Assembly (NCBI RefSeq): GCF_024707505.1 | Contig: NZ_CP102604.1 | Span: 1,116,001 to 1,180,000 of the forward strand | Length of the DNA: 64,000 nucleotides | Source: Pantoea sp. SOD02 | GTDB taxonomy: Bacteria; Pseudomonadota; Gammaproteobacteria; Enterobacterales; Enterobacteriaceae | Direction of reading: 5' to 3' | Part shown: piece after piece, positions 40,736 to 50,584 of the stretch | Position numbering within the stretch: the stretch's first letter is position 1 | Layout of the letters: each line of letters opens with the position of its first letter | The notes under the pieces: model-generated | What the model saw: the letters and a program-made list of their open reading frames with translations, nothing else | Databases searched by the model: none | What the model was told of the DNA's origin: nothing | Translations under genes and position numbers: made by a program

Positions 40736-40759
40736 GTAGGGTCGCCATTCATGGCGACC
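40736..40759 (+). repeat. REP-like palindrome after ushA
   Basis: GTAG, then arms GGTCGCCAT and ATGGCGACC around TC; 11 bases past the ushA stop and before the convergent PACE gene. Confidence 0.85.
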
Positions 40760-40777
40760 TCTTTCGAAATGAGCACC

Positions 40778-41209
40778 TCAAGCCTGACAGGATTTCTGCG
40801 TCACCCAACGGTGGCGCAACTTATCCCACATCCAGTTGTAAACCATGGTGTAGGGCAGGAAGAACAGGAAGAACGCCACTTCCAGCACAAAGGCTTCCAG
40901 CAGTGAAATATTCAGCATCCAGGCGGCAATCGGCAAGCCAATCAGGATAAACCCGCCTTCAAAACCCAGCGCATGCATCGCGCGCAAACCAAATCCGCGT
41001 TTGACCTGCGGCGGCCAGATACGATCAAAACCGCTGTTATAGATCATGTTCCACAGCATGGCGACGGTCGACAGCATAATCGCCAGCGCGCCCATCTGAA
41101 ACAGCGGTTTCTCCATGATCCAGGCAGCCAGCGGCGCAACAGTGATAAGTGCCAACCCTTCAAAGCCTGCGGCATGACAAAAACGTTCTTTCAGCGAACG
41201 GGTACGCAT
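40778..41209 (-). CDS. PACE-family multidrug efflux protein
   Basis: A 143-residue inner-membrane protein with four helices in two tandem bacterial transmembrane pair domains. Each begins with a similar helix (ERFCHAAGFEGLALITVAPL; AMHALGFEGGFILIGLPIAA) and each has the acidic FEG residue used for proton coupling. Members such as AceI export chlorhexidine or short-chain diamines. The start MRTRSLKERFCHAAG is preceded by AAGGAGG; the longer in-frame reading runs into the divergent LysR gene. It is probably controlled by that regulator. Confidence 0.92.
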   Translation of the reverse strand: MRTRSLKERFCHAAGFEGLALITVAPLAAWIMEKPLFQMGALAIMLSTVAMLWNMIYNSGFDRIWPPQVKRGFGLRAMHALGFEGGFILIGLPIAAWMLNISLLEAFVLEVAFFLFFLPYTMVYNWMWDKLRHRWVTQKSCQA

Positions 41210-41299
41210 ATAAACCTCCTTATTAGTGATAACCCGCATTTTCGCACTGTGTGATGCTAAGATAAAATGATCACCTATCGATAAAAGCGATGGTTCACC

Positions 41300-42169
41300 A
41301 TGAAGTATTCCCCGGAATCCCTTGAAGCGTTTGTACAAACCGTGGCCAGCGGCTCCTTTTCGGCGGCGGCGCGCGCGTTGGCTAAAAGCCAGTCCACCAT
41401 CAGTAACGCGATCGCGAATCTGGAAGATGATCTCGGTTTCACGCTGTTTGATCGCAGCGGACGTAATCCGGTATTAACCGAATATGGTCAGCGCGCCTTT
41501 GCGCAGGTTCAGCAAATTCTGGCCGCCAGTCAGCGACTGGACGAACTGGCAGAATGCCTTACCGATGGCGTCGAGCCGCGTCTGAGTCTGGCAATTTCCG
41601 ACTTTTGGCAAGCCGATCATCACGTCACTTTGCTCACCCGTTTTGCTGAGCTTTATCCCGAGATCGCCTTCGAATGCATGATCGCCGAGGATGAAGATGT
41701 ACTCGATCTGTTACAGGCTGGACGCGTGCATCTTGGCGTGGTGCGGGCGCAGCCGAAGCTGCCGACCGATTTGGCGATGGCGCGTTTACAGGTTGGCGCG
41801 CAGATGGCGATCTATCTGCATCAGGATCATGTTTTATCGCAGCTGGAGCAGGTGAGTGACGAGCAGCTAAGCCAATTACGTCAGCTGCGGCTCAATACCT
41901 GGGTGCAAAATCGCGACCCTTTGCCCGCCGGACGCGTGTGGTCGGCGCCATCTTATTTGTTGCTGTTGGAGATGGCAGAGCAGGGTTTTGGCTGGAGTAT
42001 ATTGCCGCGCTGGCTGGTGGAGCAGTTTGGGCATCAGGTGTTGAAGGAGTTGCCGGTGCCGGGCTGGCCGCAGCATATTGCGGTTGATGTGGTGTGGTCA
42101 CGACGTAATCCGCCGGGACCGGCCGGGCGCTGGATGATCGATCAACTCTGCGCCCAGCAGCCCGATTAA
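41300..42169 (+). CDS. LysR-family regulator divergent from the PACE efflux gene
   Basis: A 289-residue LysR-type regulator. The helix-turn-helix is in [40 protein letters not shown] (residues 8-47), and the effector domain follows from about residue 93. The arrangement (PACE gene divergent, 90 bases between) mirrors aceR-aceI, in which the LysR protein activates the efflux gene on substrate binding. Its last 4 bases overlap the 3' end of the convergent ybaK. Confidence 0.9.
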   Translation: MKYSPESLEAFVQTVASGSFSAAARALAKSQSTISNAIANLEDDLGFTLFDRSGRNPVLTEYGQRAFAQVQQILAASQRLDELAECLTDGVEPRLSLAISDFWQADHHVTLLTRFAELYPEIAFECMIAEDEDVLDLLQAGRVHLGVVRAQPKLPTDLAMARLQVGAQMAIYLHQDHVLSQLEQVSDEQLSQLRQLRLNTWVQNRDPLPAGRVWSAPSYLLLLEMAEQGFGWSILPRWLVEQFGHQVLKELPVPGWPQHIAVDVVWSRRNPPGPAGRWMIDQLCAQQPD

Positions 42170-42645
42170 TCGCGCCGCGCGATGTCGGCCAGCGGCGCGT
42201 CCAGCAGGCGAGACAAATCTTGTGCCGCCAACTCCAGATCCAAGCCGCGTTTGCCGCCGGAGATAAAGATGGTGGCAAACTCCGCCGCTTGCTGATCGAT
42301 CACCGTTGGCAGACGTTTTTTCTGTCCTAACGGGCTGATGCCGCCCACCAGATAACCGGTTACGCGCTGTGCCAGCTGCGGATCGGCCATATCCGCTTTC
42401 TTCGCGCCCAGCGCTTTGGCGACCTTTTTTAGATCCAACTGAGTTGAGACTGGCGTCACCGCAACCGCCAGCGCTTTAGCATCGCCGTTGAGCGACACCA
42501 GCAAGGTTTTGAACACCTGACGCGCATCCAGATTCAGCTTACGCACCGCTTCATCACCAAAATTGGTTTCATGGCTATCGTGGTCGTACGGATGCAGGGT
42601 AAAGGTGACTTTTTGTTTTTCCAGAAGTTTTACCGCAGGCGTCAT
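42166..42645 (-). CDS. ybaK: Cys-tRNA(Pro)/Cys-tRNA(Cys) deacylase YbaK
   Basis: A 159-residue trans-editing enzyme of the INS/YbaK superfamily. It hydrolyses Cys-tRNA(Pro) made in error by prolyl-tRNA synthetase. [20 protein letters not shown] starts it, and [20 protein letters not shown] (with the conserved catalytic Lys) and [20 protein letters not shown] are diagnostic. It is upstream of ybaP in genome order with ChiX between, exactly as in E. coli. Confidence 0.96.
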   Translation of the reverse strand: MTPAVKLLEKQKVTFTLHPYDHDSHETNFGDEAVRKLNLDARQVFKTLLVSLNGDAKALAVAVTPVSTQLDLKKVAKALGAKKADMADPQLAQRVTGYLVGGISPLGQKKRLPTVIDQQAAEFATIFISGGKRGLDLELAAQDLSRLLDAPLADIARRD

Positions 42646-42729
42646 GATCGGTCCTTGTTAGGAAAATTCTTATTTCAGTTTTGATGGAAAAACAGTGGCG
42701 AAATTCTGAACTTTGCGCGAGAATTGGCC

Positions 42730-42817
42730 CGCGCCAGCAAGAGATTGTTGGTGATAACCAAAATCATAAACAAATTCCTCTTTGACGGGCCAATATCATT
42801 ATTGGCCTTCTTTTTTT
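42730..42817 (+). ncRNA. chiX: ChiX (MicM/SroB) small RNA
   Basis: The core AAATTCCTCTTTGACGGGCC (42772-42791) is the same seed that in E. coli ChiX pairs with chiP and chb mRNAs. It is followed by the terminator hairpin GGCCAAT / ATTGGCC and a T-run to 42817. A 9-bp 5' stem-loop (42732-42753, loop GAGA) replaces the E. coli one in position. A GAGAAT -10-like box at 42719-42724 places the start near 42730, giving about 88 nt (E. coli 84). The position between ybaK and ybaP, on the opposite strand, is conserved. The 5' end is an estimate. Confidence 0.92.
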
Positions 42818-42842
42818 GTATTTTGAGCACATCTGGAATGTA

Positions 42843-42909
42843 GGTCGCCATTAATGGCGACCCTACGGATGTTTGGTGTGTTTTTGTAGGGGCGCCATTT
42901 ATGGCGACC
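42843..42909. repeat. Inverted pair of REP-like palindromes (REPIN) between chiX and ybaP
   Basis: The first unit (42843-42866) is in minus orientation: arms GGTCGCCAT and ATGGCGACC around TA, with its GTAG read from the other strand. The second unit (42886-42909) is GTAG, then GGGCGCCAT / ATGGCGACC around TT, with one arm mismatch. The two GTAG tetranucleotides face each other across a 19-base spacer. Confidence 0.85.
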
Positions 42910-42915
42910 AATACG

Positions 42916-43716
42916 TTAACCCTTCAGCAAATCCGGCAGATTATCATCGCCATACAGATGTAACGCGCCCACCGCCACCACATAACGACCTTTCGGTAAC
43001 GCCAGCAGCAACTCGCGCCAGTGCTGATTTCGGTTGCGCATCAGTGTGTCGTTCAATTCACTGCTAAAAGTGGTGGGCAACGCCACGGGTTGCTGCGTCG
43101 GCGGCGCATCCAGCCACCAGCTGATCATGGTTTGCAGCAGGCGCGCGTTGGTGTGCCAATGCTCCAGCGTATCCAGTAACAGCGGCAAACCATCCTGCGG
43201 CAGCGATTTGAGCAGGGCGATCTGCGTTTCCGGACCTTCCAGCTCGATAATGCGTTTGTTGGCCGCTTTGGCCGCCTGCAACAGCTGATAATCGATACCA
43301 AACTGCGGACGCAATCCCAGCCGCTGCGCCTGTTGCGCCTGCAACATCAGCGCGATCTGCCAGAACGGCAGCGTATCGAACAGGCTCAATGACAGCGAAA
43401 GTTCATCGCATAAGGCCTGCAGACGCTGTAGCACCTCGTCGTCGAGCCGCATGGCCAGCGGCGGATGTTCATCATCATTGCTGAACGGCGATCCGCCTTG
43501 AGTGATATCGGCTTCGACGATCAGCGCATCGGCTTTATGCAGCTGGCGCAACAGCCCGGCAGGCAGCGGCTGCATATCGCGCGTGCCCATGTGAATACTG
43601 CCCGCCAGATGCAAACGACGATCGCCCAGCTGAATATCCATCGCCGGCCAGCTGTAGCTGGCCGGGAAAAGGGTCGCGATCCGTTGTTGGATGCTGTGCC
43701 ACAGACCGTGTCTCAT
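42916..43716 (-). CDS. ybaP: TraB/GumN-family protein YbaP
   Basis: A 266-residue TraB/GumN (ChaN-like, Tiki-related) protein. Two GXXH-type motifs, near the start LAGSIHMGTRDMQPLP and near the end YVVAVGALHLYGDDNLPDLL, are the family's putative metal-ligand/hydrolase motifs; E and H residues in IVEADITQGGSPF also fit. E. coli YbaP has the same length and context; its activity is not established. The 3' end is bordered by a REPIN. Confidence 0.9.
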   Translation of the reverse strand: MRHGLWHSIQQRIATLFPASYSWPAMDIQLGDRRLHLAGSIHMGTRDMQPLPAGLLRQLHKADALIVEADITQGGSPFSNDDEHPPLAMRLDDEVLQRLQALCDELSLSLSLFDTLPFWQIALMLQAQQAQRLGLRPQFGIDYQLLQAAKAANKRIIELEGPETQIALLKSLPQDGLPLLLDTLEHWHTNARLLQTMISWWLDAPPTQQPVALPTTFSSELNDTLMRNRNQHWRELLLALPKGRYVVAVGALHLYGDDNLPDLLKG

Positions 43717-43784
43717 TCCCTGTCCTTTTTAAGGCAAAAAACCATGCTAGCGATTTCATCCGATGAAAAACAGGGCTGTAATGG

Positions 43785-46295
43785 CTATTGCCGTTGCGCG
43801 GGCTTAAAGCGCAACAAACGGTTGGCGTTGCTCACCACGGTAATTGATGACAGCGCCATCGCCGCGCCCGCGACAATCGGGCTCAGCAGCACGCCGGTAA
43901 ATGGATAGAGCACGCCCGCCGCAATTGGAATTCCCAGGCTGTTGTAAATAAAGGCACCCAACAGGTTTTGCCGCATATTGCGCAGCGTGGCGCTGGAGAT
44001 CGACAGCGCATCGGCGACGCAGTGCAGATCGTTTCGCATCAACGTCATGGCGGCGGTTTCTACTGCCACATCGCTGCCGCCGCCCATGGCAATGCCGACA
44101 TCGGCTTGCGCCAGCGCGGGCGCATCATTGATGCCGTCGCCGACCATCACCACTTTGCGGCCTTGCTGCTGAAGCTGCGTAATCGCCTGCGCTTTGCCAT
44201 CCGGCAACACGCCGGCAATCACTTCATCAATACCGGCTTCGGCGGCAATCGCCTGCGCGGTTTTCTGGTGATCGCCGGTCAGCATAATCAGGCGATAACC
44301 TTGCTGATGCAGACGCTGCAGCGCCGCTTTGCTCTCGGGACGCAAGCTGTCACGCAGCGCGATCAATCCCAGTAGCTGCTGATTATCGGCCAGCAGCACC
44401 GGCGTTGCGCCTTGCTCGGCGAAGCGTTCGATGTCGGCCTGCGCGGCGCGATAATCAATCTGCTGCTCATCCAGCAGCGCCTGATTTCCCAGCAGCAGCG
44501 TTCTGTCGGCCACTGTAGCGCTGATACCTTTGCCGCGTATTGTACGAAATTGCTTAACCGCTTCGGCGTTCACCGCTGGCGCAGCATCGAGAATGGCTTT
44601 AGCCAGCGGATGGCTGGAGCCTTGCTCCATCTGCGCCGCCGCGCTGAGCACCTGTTCGCGATTCCAGTCGCCATACAGCACCACATCAGTGACCTGCGGT
44701 GTGCCGCGTGTCAGGGTGCCGGTTTTATCAAACACAATGGTATCGACTTCGCTGGCCCGCTGAAGCGCATCGGCGTCACGCACCAGCACGCCCAGCTCAG
44801 CGGCGCGTCCGACGCCTGCAATCACCGACATCGGCGTGGCTAAACCCAAAGCGCAAGGGCAGGCGATGATCAGCACTGTCGTCACAATCACCAGCGTGTA
44901 AGCCAGCTGCGGCTGCGGACCCGCCAGATACCAAATCAAACCACTTAGCAGCGCAATCGCCACCACCACCGGTACAAATACCGCAGAGATGCGATCGGCC
45001 AGTCGGCCAATATCCGGTTTGCTGCTTTGCGCCTGGCGCACCAGATTGATGATGCGCGCAAGCCGGGTGTGGCTACCGGTGGCGCGCGCCACAAAGTGCA
45101 GCGTGCCGTCTTGCACCAGCGTACCGGCAAAAATTTTATCGCCCGGCTGTTTGGCCTGCGGCACCGCTTCACCGGTCAGCATCGCTTCATCCAGCCAGGC
45201 TTCGCCGCTGGCGACGTCACCGTCCACCGGCACGCGATCGCCGGTCACCAGTTTCAGCGTCATGCCGGACTCAACTTCGCTGAGTGGCAGCAGCGTTTCA
45301 CCTTGATCGCTAATGACCCGCGCCTGCGCCGGGGTTAAATCCAGTAATCGTTCCAGCGCCTTCGAGGCGCGCTGGCGTGCGCGCTGCTCCAGCGCGTGGC
45401 CGAGATTGATCAGACCAACGATCATCACGCTGGCTTCGAAATAGAGATGACGCGCCTGATGCGGGAAGAATTCGGGCCATAGTGCAACGCTCATCGAATA
45501 GAGCCACGCCGCGCCGGTTCCCAGCGCCACCAGCGTATCCATGGTGGCGGTACCGTGACGCAAACTGCGCCACGCGCTGCGGTAGAAGTGCCCACCAGCA
45601 ATCACCATCACCAGCAAGGTGATGACGCCAAGCGTGCGCCACAGTGTTTGGTTATCTGCGCTCAGCATCATGTTGTCGCCGAGCATGCCCCAAATCATCA
45701 TCGGCACGCCGAGCAGCAATGCCAGCGCCGATTGCCAGCTAAAGCGACGCATGGCTTGCTGCGCGCTGACCTGCTGGCGTTCGCGCCGGGTTTGTTCGTC
45801 ATCGATCACTTCAGCGGAATAACCGGCCTGATCGACAGCGCTCACCAGCGCTTCGGCGCTTGCATCGCCGATGATCAGCGCGCTGCGCTCACCGAGATTC
45901 ACGCGTGCCTGGCTGACGCCCAACACCTTTTGCAGCGCCTGTTCCACGCGACTCACGCAGCTGGCGCAGCTCATGCCTCCAATCAGTAAGTGATGCACCG
46001 CTTCAGTGGATGGTGCCGGTTGCGACTCCGTTGTCAGCGCCTCCGGCGGCGGCTCTGTAGCTGTCAACGGATCAGGCTTTGGGCTGGTTGCGCCGTCTTT
46101 CAGCACCGCGTGATAACCGGCTTGTTCAACCGTCGCGATCAGATCGCTGGCGCTCGCCGCGCCGGTGACGCGCGCTTCTTGCTGCGTGACGTCAGCCTGT
46201 TCAACATCGCTGCGCTGCTCCAGCGCTTCTTTGACGCGTTTAACACAGTGGCCGCAGGACAAGCCGTCCAGCGCCAGCAGTTGGGTATGTGACAT
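43785..46295 (-). CDS. copA: Copper-exporting P1B-type ATPase CopA
   Basis: An 836-residue Cu(I) ATPase. Two N-terminal heavy-metal domains carry [10 protein letters not shown] and [10 protein letters not shown]. Actuator LTGEAVPQ, the CPC copper-site in helix 6 ([13 protein letters not shown]), phosphorylation [15 protein letters not shown] and [12 protein letters not shown] follow, ending with [18 protein letters not shown]. The start [17 protein letters not shown] has AGGAG ahead; 11 upstream codons are excluded. A conserved -1 frameshift site can release the first metal domain alone as the chaperone CopA(Z). Transcription is from the CueR-dependent promoter. Confidence 0.97.
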   Translation of the reverse strand: MSHTQLLALDGLSCGHCVKRVKEALEQRSDVEQADVTQQEARVTGAASASDLIATVEQAGYHAVLKDGATSPKPDPLTATEPPPEALTTESQPAPSTEAVHHLLIGGMSCASCVSRVEQALQKVLGVSQARVNLGERSALIIGDASAEALVSAVDQAGYSAEVIDDEQTRRERQQVSAQQAMRRFSWQSALALLLGVPMMIWGMLGDNMMLSADNQTLWRTLGVITLLVMVIAGGHFYRSAWRSLRHGTATMDTLVALGTGAAWLYSMSVALWPEFFPHQARHLYFEASVMIVGLINLGHALEQRARQRASKALERLLDLTPAQARVISDQGETLLPLSEVESGMTLKLVTGDRVPVDGDVASGEAWLDEAMLTGEAVPQAKQPGDKIFAGTLVQDGTLHFVARATGSHTRLARIINLVRQAQSSKPDIGRLADRISAVFVPVVVAIALLSGLIWYLAGPQPQLAYTLVIVTTVLIIACPCALGLATPMSVIAGVGRAAELGVLVRDADALQRASEVDTIVFDKTGTLTRGTPQVTDVVLYGDWNREQVLSAAAQMEQGSSHPLAKAILDAAPAVNAEAVKQFRTIRGKGISATVADRTLLLGNQALLDEQQIDYRAAQADIERFAEQGATPVLLADNQQLLGLIALRDSLRPESKAALQRLHQQGYRLIMLTGDHQKTAQAIAAEAGIDEVIAGVLPDGKAQAITQLQQQGRKVVMVGDGINDAPALAQADVGIAMGGGSDVAVETAAMTLMRNDLHCVADALSISSATLRNMRQNLLGAFIYNSLGIPIAAGVLYPFTGVLLSPIVAGAAMALSSITVVSNANRLLRFKPAQRQ
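46072..46083 (-). other. Programmed -1 frameshift site in copA producing CopA(Z)
   Basis: On the minus strand the codons CCA AAG (residues 72-73) form the slippery heptamer C CCA AAG at 46083-46077. After a -1 shift ribosomes read GCC then TGA (46074-46072), giving a 74-residue protein that contains just the first CxxC domain. E. coli copA has the same slippery site followed by Gly and a stop at a similar position, known to make the copper chaperone CopA(Z). Confidence 0.85.
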
Positions 46296-46350
46296 GGTTA
46301 ACTCCTCAGGTAATGATTTTGACTGCATGCAAAAATTGCATTAGAACTAA

Positions 46351-46381
46351 AGCCTAAACCTTCCCCTGAATGGAAGGTCAA
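46351..46381 (-). promoter_or_regulatory. CueR-activated copA promoter with dyad operator
   Basis: The operator (46358-46378) has arms ACCTTCC and GGAAGGT. On the minus strand -35 TTGACC (46381-46376) and -10 TAGGCT (46356-46351) are 19 bases apart, the over-long spacing that MerR-family activators correct by twisting DNA. It lies between the divergent copA and cueR. Confidence 0.9.
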
Positions 46382-46390
46382 GGGGGAAAA

Positions 46391-46807
46391 ATGAACATCA
46401 GCGATGTGGCAAAAAAAACCGGACTCACCAGCAAAGCGATCCGCTTCTACGAGGAGAAGGGCGTGGTGACGCCGCCGTCGCGCAGTGACAATGGCTATCG
46501 TCATTACGCGGCGCACCATATTGATGAGCTGAATCTGCTGCGTCAGGCGCGTCAGGTGGGATTTACGCTGGAAGAGTGCCGTGAACTGGTGACGCTGTTC
46601 AACGATCCCGAGCGCCACAGCGCCGATGTTAAAGCGCGCACCTTGCAGAAAGCCGACGAGATTGCTGCGCACATTGAAGAGTTACATGCGATGCGCGCGC
46701 GCTTGCTGGAGCTGGCGGAAGCTTGTCCCGGCGATGACAGCGCCGAGTGCCCGATCATCAATCATCTTGCCGGTTGCTGCCATCAGGCCGATGGAAAGCG
46801 TGGCTGA
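46391..46807 (+). CDS. cueR: Copper-responsive MerR-family activator CueR
   Basis: A 138-residue MerR-type protein. The start [20 protein letters not shown] is standard, with GGGGGAA ahead. Cu(I)-binding Cys112 and Cys120 in [12 protein letters not shown] are at the same positions as in E. coli CueR, and the C-terminal CC pair is also present (GCCHQ). It activates copA (and cueO elsewhere) in response to Cu(I), Ag(I) or Au(I). Its 3' end overlaps the convergent ybbJ by 25 bases. Confidence 0.97.
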   Translation: MNISDVAKKTGLTSKAIRFYEEKGVVTPPSRSDNGYRHYAAHHIDELNLLRQARQVGFTLEECRELVTLFNDPERHSADVKARTLQKADEIAAHIEELHAMRARLLELAEACPGDDSAECPIINHLAGCCHQADGKRG

Positions 46808-47244
46808 ATCATCAGCGTAATGCCGACTACGCCGGTGACAATCACTGGCGTGCCCGCTGGCAGATCGCTATCCGCCTGCACGCGCCAGCTGCTGTCGCCA
46901 ATACGCACGTGACCAAGGCCATTTTTCAGCGCGTTATCCAGTGTCAGCTGCATGCCCATTAACTGATTGCCGCGCTGGTTAAGCGTGTTGGCAACCTGCG
47001 ACGATTCGCGATAGCGCATCCAGCGATGCCAGAAAAACGCGCTGAGCAGCGTCATCACCGCAAACACAATGCCCTGGCTGGTCCATGATATGGGAAACAA
47101 CCATTCGATCAGCGCCACCGCGACGGCGGCCAAGCCACTCCACAGCAGATAACCGCTGGTGCCGAGCATTTCGGCGGCCAGCAGCAGGCCGCCCAACGTC
47201 AGCCAGAACCAATGTGGATGCGCAATCAGCTCCATCAGGATCAT
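46783..47244 (-). CDS. ybbJ: NfeD-like membrane protein YbbJ
   Basis: A 153-residue protein with three hydrophobic helices ([21 protein letters not shown] first helix, [32 protein letters not shown]) and a C-terminal OB-fold NfeD domain ([20 protein letters not shown]). It partners the SPFH protein QmcA; their genes overlap by 4 bases (ATGA). NfeD/SPFH pairs organise membrane microdomains and regulate membrane proteolysis. Confidence 0.92.
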   Translation of the reverse strand: MILMELIAHPHWFWLTLGGLLLAAEMLGTSGYLLWSGLAAVAVALIEWLFPISWTSQGIVFAVMTLLSAFFWHRWMRYRESSQVANTLNQRGNQLMGMQLTLDNALKNGLGHVRIGDSSWRVQADSDLPAGTPVIVTGVVGITLMIQPRFPSA

Positions 47245-48155
47245 GGTCGGCGCTCCGTCCGGCTCTCCTTCAGCAACTCACTGATACCGGCAATTGAACC
47301 GAGCAGGCTGCTGGCGTCCAGCGGCATCATCACCACTTTGCTGTTGTTGGCTTCGCCAATTTTTTGCAGCGCGTCGGTGTATTTCTGCGCCACGAAGTAG
47401 TTCACCGCCTGAATATCACCGGCGGCTATCGCTTCTGAAACCATGCGCGTCGCCGTGGCTTCCGCTTCCGCCTGACGCTCACGGGCTTCGGCTTGCAGGA
47501 AGGCGGAGGTGCGTTCACCTTCCGCTTTGAGAATCTGCGATTGCTTGTCACCTTCGGCGCGCAAAATCGCCGCCTGACGTACCCCTTCGGCGGCAAGGAT
47601 ATCGGCGCGCTTGGTACGTTCCGCCTTCATCTGCGCGTTCATCGCGGCGATCAATTCCTGCGGCGGGCGCACATCGCGGATTTCGATACGGGTGATTTTC
47701 ACGCCCCACGGATTGGTGGCTTCATCGACAATATGCAGCAGACGCGTGTTGATGTTGTCGCGCTGCGACAGCATCTCATCCAATTCCATGCTGCCGAGCA
47801 CGGTGCGGATATTGGTCATGGTCAGATTGAGGATCGAGAGTTCAAGATTGCTGACTTCATAGGCGGCGCGCGCCGGATCGACAACCTGGATAAAGCACAC
47901 CGCATCAATGGTGACGTTGGCGTTGTCTTTGGAGATGATTTCCTGAGAAGGGATATCGAGCACCTGTTCCATCATATTGATTTTACGACCAATACGATCC
48001 ATGAACGGCACAAGCAGATTGAGGCCAGGCTCCAGCGTTTTGGTATAACGGCCAAAGCGCTCTACCGTCCACTGATAACCTTGTGGAACAATTTTTACAC
48101 CGGCCCACACGGTAACGAGTGCGAGCACAATGATGACGGGAATTACCGTTAACAT
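47241..48155 (-). CDS. qmcA: SPFH/band-7 membrane protein QmcA
   Basis: A 304-residue stomatin-like protein: an N-terminal anchor ([20 protein letters not shown]), an SPFH domain ([20 protein letters not shown] through LEMDEM-like region), and a long Glu/Ala-rich coiled coil ([20 protein letters not shown]). In E. coli, QmcA is linked to FtsH/HflKC quality control. It is the first gene of the qmcA-ybbJ pair. Confidence 0.95.
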   Translation of the reverse strand: MLTVIPVIIVLALVTVWAGVKIVPQGYQWTVERFGRYTKTLEPGLNLLVPFMDRIGRKINMMEQVLDIPSQEIISKDNANVTIDAVCFIQVVDPARAAYEVSNLELSILNLTMTNIRTVLGSMELDEMLSQRDNINTRLLHIVDEATNPWGVKITRIEIRDVRPPQELIAAMNAQMKAERTKRADILAAEGVRQAAILRAEGDKQSQILKAEGERTSAFLQAEARERQAEAEATATRMVSEAIAAGDIQAVNYFVAQKYTDALQKIGEANNSKVVMMPLDASSLLGSIAGISELLKESRTERRP

Positions 48156-48218
48156 ATAACCTCCTGGCTGTCAGATTGTCGGGCCGAGTCGTTCGGCCCG
48201 TTTAACGCGCGGTACCGA

Positions 48219-49073
48219 TCAGTACAGCAGCGAGTAAAGCTGGCGGCGATAGCGCGTGGCGAGGGTGTCGCCGGTGCCGAGTGCGGCCAAAATCTCCTGG
48301 AACATTTTACGCACCTGGCCGTCGCCGACGCTGAGATCGCTTTTCAGGAAGCTGAACAACAACTCCAGCGCTTCCTCATTGCGGCCAACCTGATGCAGCT
48401 GTAACGACAGTTTAGCAGCCAGCTCGGCATTGGTCGGATCGCTGGCTAACTGCTCCTGCAACAGCTGAATTTCTGGTGTATCGGCGGCCTGTTTTAACAG
48501 GTCGATTTGTGAAACCAGGCTCTGATAGTGCGTGTCCTGATCCTGCAACGGCACAGCATCCAGCACGGTTTCGGCTTCGTCGCTGCGGTTCAGGGTGATC
48601 AGCACTTCCGCCAGCAGGAAACCAATTTCGCTGTTTTTATTGCTCAGCTGCCAGGCGTCTTTCAGCAGCGGCAGCGCTTCCAGCGGTTTACCTTCGTGCA
48701 TCAATTGCATCGCCTGCTGCGCTTTAACCTCTTCTTCACGCGGCAACACTTTTTGCAGCAGGGCGCGAATCGCCTCTTCCGGCTGCGGTCCCTGGAAGCC
48801 ATCCACCGGCTGACCGTTCTGGAACAGGTAAACGGTTGGAATGGAGCGCAGGCCAAACTGCGATGCCACCATCTGCTCTTTATCGCAATCCAGCTTCGCC
48901 AAAATAAACTGACCGGCATACTCCTGCGCCAGGCGATCCAGCACCGGCGTCAGTTCCAGACAGTGCTGGCTGCGTTCGGACCAGAAATAAAACAGCACCG
49001 GCAGCTGCATCGACTGTTCTAAGGTCTGCTGCAGGTTGGATTCGTTGATGTCGATAATCAAAGCGTGTGACAT
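48219..49073 (-). CDS. cnoX: Chaperedoxin CnoX (YbbN)
   Basis: A 284-residue protein. The N-terminal thioredoxin domain has SQHC in place of CxxC ([20 protein letters not shown]), as in E. coli CnoX, which has lost oxidoreductase activity but keeps the second Cys. TPR-like repeats follow (residues about 115-280, [20 protein letters not shown] and later helices). Hypochlorous acid activates CnoX as a holdase that passes clients to GroEL and DnaK and forms mixed disulfides. Confidence 0.95.
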   Translation of the reverse strand: MSHALIIDINESNLQQTLEQSMQLPVLFYFWSERSQHCLELTPVLDRLAQEYAGQFILAKLDCDKEQMVASQFGLRSIPTVYLFQNGQPVDGFQGPQPEEAIRALLQKVLPREEEVKAQQAMQLMHEGKPLEALPLLKDAWQLSNKNSEIGFLLAEVLITLNRSDEAETVLDAVPLQDQDTHYQSLVSQIDLLKQAADTPEIQLLQEQLASDPTNAELAAKLSLQLHQVGRNEEALELLFSFLKSDLSVGDGQVRKMFQEILAALGTGDTLATRYRRQLYSLLY

Positions 49074-49152
49074 GAATACGTCTCTTGTCAGAAAGTGTGT
49101 TGAGGATATGGGGGCAAGCTGCCCCGGTTCAAGTTTGATTCTGCGTTGCAGC

Positions 49153-49926
49153 TTAGTTGCTGCGCAAAATGCGATCCAGTATCCAACCTGGCAGCAGACG
49201 TTTCAGCAGACTCATCGCCCAGGCGACCAGCGTCACCGGATAGCGCAGGCGCGGATGTTTGCTCTCTAACGCGTGGCGCAGCTTCGGCAGAATCGATTCT
49301 GGCGGCAGGGTAAAACGCGCGGCGATGCCCGGATTGCGTACCGGTTTATCCTGCTGGCCCTGATGCACGTTATCGGTGAAACGGGTGCTAATCGGGCCCG
49401 GCTCAATCAGGCTGACGCGCACTCCAGAGTCGCGCACTTCGAGACGCAGCGCATCGCTCCAGGCTTCCAGCGCCCACTTGCTGGCGGCATAGGCACCGCG
49501 ACCCGGCGTGGAGATCAGTCCCAGCACCGAGCTGGTATTGACGATGCGTCCGTTGCCGCTGGCTTGCAGCGCGGGCAGCAAGCGCATGGTCAGTTGATGA
49601 GTGCCAAACAGGTTGGTGGAAAATTGCTTCTCTAACTGCTGACGCGAAACGCTGCTGAGCGGCCCATATTGACCAAAACCGCCGTTGTTAAACAGCGCGT
49701 GCAGGCGATGATCGGTGAGTTCCAGCACGCGGTCGGCGGCGGCATCGACGCTGGCGGCATCATCAAGATCCAACTGCACGCCAATAAATCCCAGCGCTTC
49801 CATACGTGCCACATCGTCGGCGCGGCGACAGGCGGCCAGCACGCGATAGCCGCGCGATAAAAGGTCATTTGCGGCGACCAAACCAATGCCGCTCGAGCAG
49901 CCGGTGATAAGAATAGTTCTTTGCAT
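49153..49926 (-). CDS. ybbO: NADP-dependent aldehyde reductase YbbO (SDR family)
   Basis: A 257-residue classical short-chain dehydrogenase/reductase. The Rossmann motif is [17 protein letters not shown] (residues 6-22), the NNGG-type motif [11 protein letters not shown], catalytic Ser in [12 protein letters not shown] and [11 protein letters not shown] with Tyr/Lys. E. coli YbbO (recently named in aldehyde detoxification) reduces long-chain aldehydes. It lies between cnoX and tesA on the same strand. Confidence 0.92.
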   Translation of the reverse strand: MQRTILITGCSSGIGLVAANDLLSRGYRVLAACRRADDVARMEALGFIGVQLDLDDAASVDAAADRVLELTDHRLHALFNNGGFGQYGPLSSVSRQQLEKQFSTNLFGTHQLTMRLLPALQASGNGRIVNTSSVLGLISTPGRGAYAASKWALEAWSDALRLEVRDSGVRVSLIEPGPISTRFTDNVHQGQQDKPVRNPGIAARFTLPPESILPKLRHALESKHPRLRYPVTLVAWAMSLLKRLLPGWILDRILRSN

Positions 49927-49957
49927 TTTTTTACCCGTTAAAAATCACGCGTCTGCA

Positions 49958-50584
49958 TTAATCATGCTTTACTAACGGAGCCAGTTCGGTCGCCATCAGG
50001 TTGGCGATAAACGGCTGAGCATCCGGATTGGGGTGAATTCCATCCTGCTGCATCCACCCCGGCTTCAGGTAGACCTGCTCCATAAAGAAGGGCACCAGAG
50101 GAATGTCGTACTGCTGTGCCAGGCGCGGATAGATCGCGCTAAACGCCTCCGTATACCGACGTCCATAATTGGCCGGCAGACGAATCTGCATCAGCAGCGG
50201 CTGCGCTTTAGCGGCTTTCACTTCGTCGATCACTTTGGTCAGATCGGCGGCGATATTCTGCGGCGGGAAACCACGCAGGCCATCGTTACCGCCCAATTCG
50301 ATTAACACCCAGCGGGGTTGATGCTGTTTTAATAGGCCCGGTAAACGCGCCAGCCCTTGTCCTGCGGTATCTCCGCTGATGCTGGCGTTAACCACTTTGG
50401 GCTGCTGTTGCCACTCTTTATTCAGCAGGCTCGGCCAGGCCGCCGTGGCCGACATGCGATACCCGGCGCTCAGGCTGTCGCCCAATACCAGCAAGGTATC
50501 GGCGGCGGCGATGCGGGACACCAGCAGAAGCAATAACAACAGGAAGGGATAATGCCAGCGGAAAACATTGTTGCAGTTCATCAT
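49958..50584 (-). CDS. tesA: Acyl-CoA thioesterase I/lysophospholipase L1/protease I TesA
   Basis: A 208-residue periplasmic SGNH/GDSL hydrolase, the same length as E. coli TesA when MMNCNNVFRWHYPFLLLLLL is taken as the start; longer in-frame readings lie in antisense to ybbA. A signal peptide ends RIAAA before DTLLVLGDSLSAGYR (nucleophile Ser). Block III is GGNDGLRG and the catalytic Asp/His are in QDGIHPN. Its first 33 bases overlap the divergent ybbA, as in E. coli. Confidence 0.96.
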   Translation of the reverse strand: MMNCNNVFRWHYPFLLLLLLLVSRIAAADTLLVLGDSLSAGYRMSATAAWPSLLNKEWQQQPKVVNASISGDTAGQGLARLPGLLKQHQPRWVLIELGGNDGLRGFPPQNIAADLTKVIDEVKAAKAQPLLMQIRLPANYGRRYTEAFSAIYPRLAQQYDIPLVPFFMEQVYLKPGWMQQDGIHPNPDAQPFIANLMATELAPLVKHD

